From Lachnospiraceae bacterium (GTDB taxonomy: Bacteria > Bacillota > Clostridia > Lachnospirales > Lachnospiraceae), in the NCBI GenBank assembly GCA_017479285.1, contig JAFVCL010000002.1, forward strand, positions 1 to 58,513: 58,513 nucleotides of DNA, read 5' to 3'. A program made the translations under genes and the position numbers. Positions 15,505 to 23,352 of the stretch are shown here, piece after piece. The notes beneath the pieces are model-generated. The model did no database searches, was not told where the DNA came from, and was given only the letters and a program-made list of their open reading frames with translations. How positions within the stretch are numbered: the stretch's first letter is position 1; each line of letters opens with the position of its first letter.

Positions 15505-16101
15505 TCACTGTGCGTCGGAGTCATCCTCAACTCCAAGCGTGCTCAATATATAAATAAACTGTCTGTCTATAAGTTCGGCGGAAACACCCATTGTAAGGGA
15601 CATCACCTTAAGCCCCTCCAGCATCACCATAATATTTACAGCAGCCTCCTCGGGCTTGTCACACACAAGCTCGCCACTGGCTGCGCCAAGCTCTATCACT
15701 CTTTGCAGAACACTTACCGCAGAGTCAAAATCCTTACGGTAGGAGTCTTCCTTTATGTCGGGCTTTTCCTCAAAATAAAACTCGTATATAGCCTTAAGAA
15801 GCGAATTTCTTTTTCTCAGGATCTCCTTTTTCTGCTCTACGAGAAAGAGCACCAGTATCTCCGCAGCGGTGGAATTCTCCGAGATCTTTCCGCTGAAGAT
15901 GTCCTCGCTGTCCTGCTCCGACTCGAGCACCTCAAGAAAAAGCTTCCTTGTGCTGTCAAAATAAAGATATAACCCGCCACGGCTGATACCACAGGCATCA
16001 ACTATGTCCTTCATGGTAACATCCTTATATCCTCTTTTGCAGAATACCTCTCTGGCTTTTTCTATGATCAATTGTTTTTTTCTGGCTGATTTATCACCCA
16101 T
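15505..16101 (-). CDS. TetR/AcrR family transcriptional regulator
   Basis: A 198-residue regulator with the TetR helix-turn-helix at residues 8-55 (IIEKAREVFCKRGYKDVTMK, then ACGISRGGLYLYFDSTRKLF). The ligand domain that follows is all-alpha and family-typical in length. Such proteins repress exporters or metabolic genes until a small molecule binds. It is co-transcribed with the small protein just upstream (23 nt gap). Its terminator separates it from the deacylase genes, so their regulation by it is not implied. Target and ligand unknown. Confidence 0.9.
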   Translation of the reverse strand: MGDKSARKKQLIIEKAREVFCKRGYKDVTMKDIVDACGISRGGLYLYFDSTRKLFLEVLESEQDSEDIFSGKISENSTAAEILVLFLVEQKKEILRKRNSLLKAIYEFYFEEKPDIKEDSYRKDFDSAVSVLQRVIELGAASGELVCDKPEEAAVNIMVMLEGLKVMSLTMGVSAELIDRQFIYILSTLGVEDDSDAQ

Positions 16102-16124
16102 TTATGATAACCCCTTCTCAAACC

Positions 16125-16601
16125 TTATCTCAGATTCCTCTCCGCATTCCACTCCGTGACTATATCAAGCATCTTTGTAAGACAGAGGAAAAATATCCTT
16201 TCGGAAACTCCCTGACTCCAAAGTATACCCTTAGTCCGTCCCCCAAGCACATATTTCGAGAGGATTCCGCAAAGCGTATCCCAGTCGCGGTAATCCGCAG
16301 AGGCTATTATATTTCTCTCGCCGGCGGCATCGCGTATTCCCTTGCGTGTATAGACATACTGGTAATTCCTGTCCATAAGCGGTGAGTTTGTGGCAATCTT
16401 TATAAATGACATAAGTGTCGGGTCATATACCGGGAAAGTAAGCGCCCCGGGACCGTCCAGCCCGTTTCCGCTGTACATCGAGGCAGCGCTCTTTTGCGAA
16501 GCCTGCTCAAACCATGGAAGATATTTTGCCAGAGGTTCAACCTGGATACGACGCTCCGTCATTTTTTCTTTCCTGTATTCGGTATCGTTATCATTCATCA
16601 T
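16125..16601 (-). CDS. Conserved small protein of unknown function (DUF6508-like, tentative)
   Basis: A 158-residue soluble, probably alpha-helical protein with aromatic-rich phrases (YLPWFEQA, PVYDPTLMSFIK, MDRNYQYVYTR, LCGILSKYVLGG). I recall this pattern from Lachnospiraceae proteins of unknown function, possibly labelled DUF6508, but cannot confirm it. The start follows GGTGATTTT; M2 is nearly equivalent. It precedes the TetR gene on the same transcript, so it may be a target or partner of that regulator. Confidence 0.6.
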   Translation of the reverse strand: MMNDNDTEYRKEKMTERRIQVEPLAKYLPWFEQASQKSAASMYSGNGLDGPGALTFPVYDPTLMSFIKIATNSPLMDRNYQYVYTRKGIRDAAGERNIIASADYRDWDTLCGILSKYVLGGRTKGILWSQGVSERIFFLCLTKMLDIVTEWNAERNLR

Positions 16602-16722
16602 AAAATCACCACTTTCTTAAAAGTGACACAAGTGTTGTTATTTTATCACAAAAATATTTAAAAATACATATATATTTTTAAAATTTCCGTAATAATTTTG
16701 ATTTTTGGACAAATTGAACATT

Positions 16723-18096
16723 TCAGCTCTCGGCGGCTATGATGTCGGCCACATACACTCCGCTCGCGGAGGCGTGCGAGAGAGAATGGGTCACTCCGCT
16801 TCCGTCCCCGATAATGAACATACCGGGATAATTGCACTCAAGGCGCTCGTTAAGCGCAACCTCCATATTGTAAAACTTTACCTCCACTCCGTAGAGAAGG
16901 GTATCGTCATTTGCGGTTCCGGGTGCGATCCTGTCAAGCGCATATATCATCTCGATTATTCCGTCCAGAATCCTCTTGGGAAGAACAAGGCTGAGATCTC
17001 CGGGAGTTGCCGCAAGTGTGGGCTGTATGGTTCCCTCGTCTATTCTCTTCTGGTTGCTTCTGCGGCCTCTTTCAAGATCGCCGAAACGCTGTACTATAAC
17101 TCCTCCCCCAAGCATATTCGAAAGTCTTGCTATGGACTCGCCGTATCCGTTGGAATCCTTGAAGGGCTCCGAGAAATGCTTCGCAACAAGAAGGGCGAAA
17201 TTGGTATTGTTTGTCTTTTTCTCCGGATCCTCGAAGCTGTGTCCGTTTACCGTAACGATACCGTTTGTATTCTCGTTAACGACGATTCCGTTGGGATTCA
17301 TACAGAAGGTTCTTACGCTGTCCTCGAACTTTGCGGTCCGGTATACGATCTTGCTCTCGTAAAGCTTGTCCGTAAGATGGGAAAAAATCTCTGCGGGCAG
17401 CTCCACCCTTACACCGATATCCACGCGGTTTGACTTTGTGGGTATGCCCATTTTACGGCACACGCTCTCCATCCATTTGCTACCGCTTCTTCCCACGGAA
17501 ACGATACACTTGTCACACTCCGCAGACTCCCCCGCGCCGTAGATTATCCTGAAGCCCTTATCCGTCTTCTCGATATCCGTAACCGGGGTCTTAAACTTAA
17601 ACTCCACCTTGTCCTTGAGCTCATCATAAAGCTTTCCGAGTACGATATAATTTATATCAGTCCCGAGGTGACGGACGGAAGCGTCCAGAAGGGTAAGCTT
17701 GTTCTGCATACAGAGCTTCTTGAACTCGCTTCCCGCGGTGCTGAACATGTGGGTGTTTTCCCCGCCGTGGGAGACATTTATGGAATCCACATAATTCATA
17801 AGTTCAAGAGCCTTTGCCTTGCCGATATACTCGTGAAGGGTGCCTCCGAAATCATTGGTAATATTATATTTACCGTCGGAAAATGCTCCCGCTCCTCCAA
17901 AACCGTTCATTATCGCACAGGTCTTGCACTTGATGCAGGACTTTACCTTGTCGCCGTCTATGGGGCAATGGCGCTCCTCCAAAGGAAAGCCCGTCTCAAA
18001 GACAGCCACCTTAAGCCGGGGGGCTTTCTTTGTAAGCTCATAGGCGGAAAAAATACCGCCCGGCCCCGCTCCGATTATGATCACATCATACTTCAT
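16723..18096 (-). CDS. FAD-dependent oxidoreductase (COG2509-type dehydrogenase)
   Basis: A 457-residue flavoprotein with the dinucleotide-binding start DVIIIGAGPGGIFSAYEL, a cysteine cluster (CIKCKTC near residue 60) that could hold iron-sulfur or zinc, the second FAD block IVSVGRSGSKW, and a C-terminal GMFIIGDGSG strand. This fits the uncharacterised family of NAD(P)/FAD oxidoreductases widespread in Firmicutes, related to GidA/HI0933-type proteins. ATG at 18096 is preferred because GAGG lies 5 nt upstream; an ATG 15 nt earlier lacks a site. It follows pyrF by about 56 nt on the same strand. The substrate is unknown. Confidence 0.85.
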   Translation of the reverse strand: MKYDVIIIGAGPGGIFSAYELTKKAPRLKVAVFETGFPLEERHCPIDGDKVKSCIKCKTCAIMNGFGGAGAFSDGKYNITNDFGGTLHEYIGKAKALELMNYVDSINVSHGGENTHMFSTAGSEFKKLCMQNKLTLLDASVRHLGTDINYIVLGKLYDELKDKVEFKFKTPVTDIEKTDKGFRIIYGAGESAECDKCIVSVGRSGSKWMESVCRKMGIPTKSNRVDIGVRVELPAEIFSHLTDKLYESKIVYRTAKFEDSVRTFCMNPNGIVVNENTNGIVTVNGHSFEDPEKKTNNTNFALLVAKHFSEPFKDSNGYGESIARLSNMLGGGVIVQRFGDLERGRRSNQKRIDEGTIQPTLAATPGDLSLVLPKRILDGIIEMIYALDRIAPGTANDDTLLYGVEVKFYNMEVALNERLECNYPGMFIIGDGSGVTHSLSHASASGVYVADIIAAES

Positions 18097-18152
18097 AGTG
18101 TCCTCACCCATAAAATGTGTTATCTGCTTTTAACACATATCCCTTTCTATAT

Positions 18153-19079
18153 CTACCTGCCGGCCAGCGCACCCGATATATCTTCCTTCATTGCGAGAAC
18201 CGCCGCCCTTGCTGCATCGGCATATCCGGTCTCGCCGTATGAAGCGTACTGCTCCTGCTTGTATGCGGCTATGATTCCTCTCGAGGAATTGATTATGGCT
18301 CCGAGACCGTCCTCGTTAAAGAAGTGGACAAGGTCCGCTCCCTTTCCGCCCTGGGCCCCGTATCCGGGTACAAGGATGAAGGTCTTTGGCATTATCCTTC
18401 TGAGGGCTTTGCCCTGCTCGGGGTAGGTGGCTCCGACAACGGCTCCCACATAGCTGTACTCATCACCCATGCAGGCGCTTCCCCATTCGGCAACCTTCTC
18501 ACCCACCAGCTCGTACAGAGGCTTTCCCTCCACCATACGGTCCTGGAACTCTCCGCTTGAGGGATTTGAGGTCTTTACGAGCACAAAGATTCCCTTCTTC
18601 TCCTCACCGCATATCTTCACAAAGGGCTCAACTCCGTCCGACCCGAGGTATGGATTGACCGTTACAAAATCCTCGTCAAAGCCGTAGAAGGAACCGGAGC
18701 CGACGGTTACTTTTCCGAGATGTCCCACAGCGTAGGCCTCTGATGTGGAACCGATATCGCCGCGCTTAATATCACCGATGACAACAAGCCCCTTCTCCCT
18801 GCAGTAATCCACCGTCTTTTTAAAGGCGATCATTCCGGGGATTCCGAACTGCTCATACATTGCCACCTGGGGCTTGACCGCAGGGACAAGGTCACAGATC
18901 GCATCCACTATCCCCTTATTGTACTGCCATATTGCCTCTGCAGCGCCCTCAAGGGTTTCGCCGAACTCGTCAAAGGCCTTTTTCTGTATATATCCCGGCA
19001 CAAACTTCATCATGGGATCGAGCCCGACTATGATTGGTGCCTCCAACTTTTTGATTTTTTCTATAAGCTTGTTGATCAT
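18153..19079 (-). CDS. pyrF: Orotidine 5'-phosphate decarboxylase
   Basis: A 308-residue enzyme for the last step of UMP synthesis (OMP to UMP plus CO2). The catalytic DIKRGDIGST motif near residue 103 is intact, preceded by VGLDPMMKFVP and followed by TVNPYLGSDG and the phosphate-binding VPGYGAQGG. The length and insertions are those of the long (type 2) PyrF group rather than the 240-residue form. Start follows AAAGGGAAAATAT. It is transcribed after mscL and the TPR lipoprotein gene; other pyrimidine genes are absent except pyrH at 33 kb. Confidence 0.95.
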   Translation of the reverse strand: MINKLIEKIKKLEAPIIVGLDPMMKFVPGYIQKKAFDEFGETLEGAAEAIWQYNKGIVDAICDLVPAVKPQVAMYEQFGIPGMIAFKKTVDYCREKGLVVIGDIKRGDIGSTSEAYAVGHLGKVTVGSGSFYGFDEDFVTVNPYLGSDGVEPFVKICGEEKKGIFVLVKTSNPSSGEFQDRMVEGKPLYELVGEKVAEWGSACMGDEYSYVGAVVGATYPEQGKALRRIMPKTFILVPGYGAQGGKGADLVHFFNEDGLGAIINSSRGIIAAYKQEQYASYGETGYADAARAAVLAMKEDISGALAGR

Positions 19080-19096
19080 ATATTTTCCCTTTAAAA

Positions 19097-20137
19097 CTAT
19101 CTTGTTTTTAAAAATTCCATTTCCCTTAAAGCCTCCGCATCATCGGGATAGCTTGCAAGATAGGAATTCATAAGAGCCTTTGCCTTCTCAAACTCCCCGA
19201 GATACTCATAGGCGACTATCTCGTTAAAGGACAGGCTTCTCATGGTGTCCGTATCCCCCGTCTGCATTCCGTTATCTATGTTTTCAAGTGCTCCCTCGTA
19301 GTCCCCCATAGCCATCTCGCAGAGCGCAAGCTGGTTGTAGACAGCCGCAGCCTTGGGATTTCTCGCCAGAAAGCTCTCATAGACATTTGATGCGTAATTG
19401 TATTCCCCCACAGCCTCATAAGCTCTTCCGAGATAAAGTGAAGCCTCGGAATCATTTCCGTCGGCGCTTCTCGCCTCCTCAAGGCTGACCGCGGCCGACT
19501 GATAGTCCCCGAGATAATAATATATCTTTCCTTTGTTAAGGGCGCTGAGGTTCCTGTCCTCACCCTCAAGCGCAGCCGTAAGATATTCCTCTCCCGCCTC
19601 CCTGTAATTATTCCCGGCAAGGACACTGTATATCCTTATGACCATGTCTATATCCTTTGGCGCAAGCTCCACCGCTTTGTCAAAGTCCTCCTTCGAAAGG
19701 GTGAATTTGTCCTGCCTGAGTCTTGCACATCCCCTCAGATAGAAGCCTCTCGCTTCCTCCCGGAGGTCAAGTACGGAGGTGTATGTATCCTCAGCCTTCT
19801 CATAATCCCCCATTCCGATATAGGCGTCGGCAAGATAATAGTTTATATCAAAGTCCACATCCTGCACAAAGCCGTTGCTCTCGGAAAGAGCTTTCAGAAA
19901 CTCTCCGGCAGCCGCTTCGTAATCCGTCTGTCCGAGATAGGCGATACCCCGCCCTCTTGCGATCAGCTTGGGATCCTCGCCGCCCTCCTCGGCCTCATCA
20001 AAAAACACCAGCGCATCACTATACTGCAATGCGCTGATCTGCTGCATTCCCTCTTCAGTTTTTTCGCCCGGCCCGCTGCAGCCCGCAAGCATAACGCCCA
20101 CGGCTGCGCAGAGCATGAAGAGAATACTTTTTTTCAT
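19097..20137 (-). CDS. TPR-repeat lipoprotein
   Basis: A 346-residue exported lipoprotein: the signal peptide ends in the lipobox LAGC (cysteine at about residue 20), so it should be anchored on the outer face of the membrane. The rest is a run of about eight tetratricopeptide helix pairs (for example ALQYSDALVFFDEAEEGGED, YYLADAYIGMGDYEKAEDTY, ASLYLGRAYEAVGEYNYASN), a scaffold for protein contacts. It starts 2 nt after the mscL stop codon, so the two are translationally coupled. A role in envelope stress or assembly is possible but unproven. Confidence 0.88.
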   Translation of the reverse strand: MKKSILFMLCAAVGVMLAGCSGPGEKTEEGMQQISALQYSDALVFFDEAEEGGEDPKLIARGRGIAYLGQTDYEAAAGEFLKALSESNGFVQDVDFDINYYLADAYIGMGDYEKAEDTYTSVLDLREEARGFYLRGCARLRQDKFTLSKEDFDKAVELAPKDIDMVIRIYSVLAGNNYREAGEEYLTAALEGEDRNLSALNKGKIYYYLGDYQSAAVSLEEARSADGNDSEASLYLGRAYEAVGEYNYASNVYESFLARNPKAAAVYNQLALCEMAMGDYEGALENIDNGMQTGDTDTMRSLSFNEIVAYEYLGEFEKAKALMNSYLASYPDDAEALREMEFLKTR

Positions 20138-20139
20138 GA

Positions 20140-20622
20140 TTATTTATCTAACTGTGAAGTACAATGAGGGCAACGGGTAGCCTCGATATTGATCTCGGTG
20201 CGGCAGTAAGGGCATATCTTTGTTGTGGGAGCTGCTGTCTCCTCTTCCTTCTTTTTCCTGTCGGCAAGCTTTCTTAAAGCGTTGATTCCCTTTACAAGGA
20301 AGAAAAGCGCAAGTGCGGTGATAAGGAATGTGATGATCGCGCTGATAAAGTTTCCGAATGCGAATACGGGATAATCAATATACAGATCCGTGTAATTATT
20401 GATCGCGGTTATCCAGGGGAATTTTACAACAACATTCATCGAATCAAAGCTGAATCCGCCGAAGATGGTGTTGATAAAGGGATTAAGGATATCGTTTACA
20501 AGCGAATTGACAATGGCCGTAAACGCACCGCCGATGATGATACCAACTGCCATATCGAGGACATTTCCCCTTGTTATAAACTCCTTGAACTCATTAAAAA
20601 TAGCCGGTTTTTTTCCACTCAT
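20140..20622 (-). CDS. mscL: Large-conductance mechanosensitive channel with C-terminal zinc ribbon
   Basis: A 160-residue MscL homolog that opens under membrane tension to release solutes. The N-terminal helix (FNEFKEFITRGNVLDMAVGI), TM1 with IIIGGAFTAIVNS, a periplasmic loop and TM2 (about residues 87-112) are standard. ATG at 20622 is used because GGAGG lies 8 nt before it; an upstream extension has no site. After the usual cytoplasmic helix, an extra tail carries CPYC (C137, C140) and CPHC (C151, C154), a zinc ribbon. Typical MscL ends at about 130-140 residues with a helical bundle. Cotranscribed with the TPR lipoprotein. Confidence 0.93.
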   Translation of the reverse strand: MSGKKPAIFNEFKEFITRGNVLDMAVGIIIGGAFTAIVNSLVNDILNPFINTIFGGFSFDSMNVVVKFPWITAINNYTDLYIDYPVFAFGNFISAIITFLITALALFFLVKGINALRKLADRKKKEEETAAPTTKICPYCRTEINIEATRCPHCTSQLDK

Positions 20623-20660
20623 TTCGTGAACCTCCATATAAAAAAATTGACTGGTATCGC

Positions 20661-23165
20661 ATGCTTTTCGCAAAACTCATAGCCTTTATAATTTTAACAA
20701 TTTTCTGTGGCTTCTTCAAGATGTTTTGGGAAAAATATACAAATTTGGGGAGTCAGTTTCTACTTGACCTGTTTCCTGTTGGAGCGTATCTTATTTCTTA
20801 CATGAAAAGACCACTGTTTACTGTGTGTCTGTGCATAGTTGTTCTGTTCGGAATCCTTTATCTTGCGGGCGTTTTAAAGTCTCCCGCGTCCAAGCTTTCG
20901 CTTATGATCCCCGACAAATCCCCGGTAAATGTGACAGGACGAATCAGGGACCGAAATACCGATTGGGTAACAATTGACAGACTTTGCTTCACAGACTCTG
21001 AAGGAAAATCAAATAAATATCCGGGATGCTCCCTGCTTATAAAAAGGGACGAGCTTGAGGGGCATGTGCCCTTGAGCCTCGGGCTTACTTTGCATGTCCG
21101 CGGCTCCTTCAGGCATTTTAAAGAAGCCTCGAACCCGGGGGAGTTCGATCTTGCGGGATATTATTACGAAAAGGGCATGGCCGGGAATCTTACGGACATT
21201 TCTAAGGTTTACCCATCGGGCAAGCCCGGGGTTATCCGCGAGAATCTCCTTAAGCTTAAGGAGCTCTGGGAGGCAAGACTGCATAAAGTATTCCCCGATA
21301 TCGAGGCATCCGTTCTCTGCGATCTTCTCCTCGGGGACCGGACCGGACTTGACGATGGGATAAAGGATCTTTACACAAGGAACGGTATCGCCCATATCCT
21401 CTCCATTTCCGCGCTCCATGTAAGTATACTCGGAATGGGCTTATACAGGCTCTTAAGGCGGATTGGTCTGCCTCTCCCCGCGGCCTGCGTGATAAGCGGC
21501 ATTTTCCTCATATCCTATGGAGCCATGACAGGAATGAGCATATCGAGCAAAAGAGCCATCGGAATGTTTCTTCTTGTTTTGATCGCCGACCTTATCGGAA
21601 GAACCCCGGATACGCTTACCTCTTTGTCCCTGGTCGCAGTGATCATACTGATTTCCGATCCCTGCAGTATAGGAAGCTGCGGCTTTCTTCTATCCTTCGG
21701 GTCCGTTGCGGGAATAGTCTGTCTTGCTCCCGTTTTGAAAAAAGAGATCGGGAAGATAAAAATCCCCGCATTTTCCGTGCGGCCCGCCCGAAAGGTCATT
21801 ACCTTCCTTTCGGATTCCTTTGCGGTAAGCATCTCCGTCTGCCTTACTACACTCCCCGTGGTCTTATGGTTTTTCTATGAGACCCCTGTATACAGCGCCT
21901 TTTTAAACCTGATCATCCTGCCCTTTATGAGCGTTGTGATGGTAAGCGGAATCCTTGCGATGGTTCTTTACGGCTTCGGAATAGTCGGAACTCCCGCATA
22001 TTTCGTCCTTAAGTTTTATGAGCTCATGTGCCGCGGCTTTGACAGGCTCCCCTTCCACACCTGGAACCCGGGAAGACCGCAGGTGTGGGCGATTGTCATA
22101 TATTATGCAGTCTGGCTTTTAATAGTTTTTATGCCGAAGATTCGCATTATTTCCGGCAGAAAAGCCCTTCCTGTCGTCCTTCCGCTTATTATCCTGCCCC
22201 TTCTTATGGCGTTTCCGAGGATACCGCGAAACACTGTTTTAATGCTGGATGTGGGACAGGGTGACGGGCTCATATATTACACGGATGCAGGGGAAGTATT
22301 TTTGTTTGACGGAGGCTCCTCCTCTAATGAAAGGCTGGGGGAATATGTACTTAAGCCTGCGTTAAAATACTACGGCTTTTCGAGAATAAATGCCGCCTTT
22401 ATCTCCCATCCCGATACGGACCATTTAAGCGGTATTACGGAAATAGTACAAAACAGGGACGAGTGGGGCTTCCGGATAGAGAAGATCCTGCTCCCGGTCT
22501 GCCGTCTTACTCTCTATGAGGAAAATATGCTTACGGATGGAGATTTATCAAAGCTTCTAACCGGCGGTTATCATATGCAGGATGGCAGGAACGATTTGGG
22601 TTTACATAATTTTATGAATCTGGTCACTCTTTCCTCCGACAGCTCTTATAAAGCTTCCGTACCTATAGAATATATAAGCGCCGGGGCGAGCTTTAAAAGC
22701 GGGAGAAATGAATTTTTTTGTCTGCATCCCTCGGAGGACTTTTCACCCTCAGATTCAAACGAAATGTCCGAGTGCTTTTTTGTAAGATTCTTCGGCAGCG
22801 AAAAGGACTCCCCGACCCTTCTTCTTACCGGCGATATACATGGGCAGGGAGAAACTGATATGCGGGCGAGCCTTGCCCGGGCCGCTTCCGAGGGGCTCGC
22901 CCCGTCTCCCGCCATACCCGTCACCATCTTAAAGGTGGCTCATCACGGCTCAAGAAATTCCACTGCGGACGAATTTCTAAGGGGGCTGTTTCCCACAGTC
23001 TCTTTAATCTCCGCCGGCAGATCGAACAGATACGGGCATCCCCATACCGAAACCTTAGAGAGGCTTAAAGACAAGGGAAGCGAGGTGCTTTGTACAAGTG
23101 AGAGCGGTGCCATCATGATAAACATAAAAAAAGACAGACTCGTTATCAAAACTTTTTTCAAATAA
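20661..23165 (+). CDS. comEC: ComEC/Rec2 family DNA internalisation protein
   Basis: An 834-residue membrane protein. N-terminal hydrophobic segments are followed by a soluble domain (about 90-185), the Competence transmembrane domain (about 220-500; GDRTGLDD, NGIAHILSISALHVSI) and a C-terminal metallo-beta-lactamase domain (LDVGQGDG near 528, SHPDTDHLSG near 582, VAHHGSRNS near 759) that keeps the metal ligands. ComEC forms the channel through which single-stranded DNA enters during natural transformation, and the MBL domain is thought to degrade the other strand. The start is uncertain: no good ribosome site precedes 20661, and M21 or M48 are alternatives. No comEA or comFC is adjacent. Confidence 0.9.
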   Translation: MLFAKLIAFIILTIFCGFFKMFWEKYTNLGSQFLLDLFPVGAYLISYMKRPLFTVCLCIVVLFGILYLAGVLKSPASKLSLMIPDKSPVNVTGRIRDRNTDWVTIDRLCFTDSEGKSNKYPGCSLLIKRDELEGHVPLSLGLTLHVRGSFRHFKEASNPGEFDLAGYYYEKGMAGNLTDISKVYPSGKPGVIRENLLKLKELWEARLHKVFPDIEASVLCDLLLGDRTGLDDGIKDLYTRNGIAHILSISALHVSILGMGLYRLLRRIGLPLPAACVISGIFLISYGAMTGMSISSKRAIGMFLLVLIADLIGRTPDTLTSLSLVAVIILISDPCSIGSCGFLLSFGSVAGIVCLAPVLKKEIGKIKIPAFSVRPARKVITFLSDSFAVSISVCLTTLPVVLWFFYETPVYSAFLNLIILPFMSVVMVSGILAMVLYGFGIVGTPAYFVLKFYELMCRGFDRLPFHTWNPGRPQVWAIVIYYAVWLLIVFMPKIRIISGRKALPVVLPLIILPLLMAFPRIPRNTVLMLDVGQGDGLIYYTDAGEVFLFDGGSSSNERLGEYVLKPALKYYGFSRINAAFISHPDTDHLSGITEIVQNRDEWGFRIEKILLPVCRLTLYEENMLTDGDLSKLLTGGYHMQDGRNDLGLHNFMNLVTLSSDSSYKASVPIEYISAGASFKSGRNEFFCLHPSEDFSPSDSNEMSECFFVRFFGSEKDSPTLLLTGDIHGQGETDMRASLARAASEGLAPSPAIPVTILKVAHHGSRNSTADEFLRGLFPTVSLISAGRSNRYGHPHTETLERLKDKGSEVLCTSESGAIMINIKKDRLVIKTFFK

Positions 23166-23210
23166 TCTATACGGAGGATGAAAGCTGTCTTCCCCTCCCG
23201 CAGTAAAAGC

Positions 23211-23235
23211 GCGTAAAAGTTAGCAATTTTTACGC
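23211..23235 (+). terminator. Probable terminator after comEC
   Basis: GCGTAAAA (23211-23218) pairs with TTTTACGC (23228-23235), 9-nt loop, followed by a weak AGTTT tail. Confidence 0.5.
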
Positions 23236-23310
23236 AGTTTATAATCTTTTGCGCATATTATTTCAGATAAAAAGAATGTAATATCAAAATTGGAACACTG
23301 ATTCAGCTTG

Positions 23311-23336
23311 TGCGGACGCAGCTCATGCGGTCCGCG
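23311..23336 (+). promoter_or_regulatory. Hairpin in the 5' leader of the GH120 gene
   Basis: GCGGAC (23312-23317) pairs with GTCCGC (23330-23335), and an inner GCA can pair with TGC. It ends a few bases before the ribosome binding site GGGAGGATAC, so folding could influence translation start. No known riboswitch class is recognised. Confidence 0.35.
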
Positions 23337-23352
23337 TAACCGGGAGGATACA

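Noticed and set aside
16705-18426. Long plus-strand frames opposite the FAD oxidoreductase and pyrF
   Set aside because: Both opposite-strand genes have unmistakable motifs; the frames show no family features.
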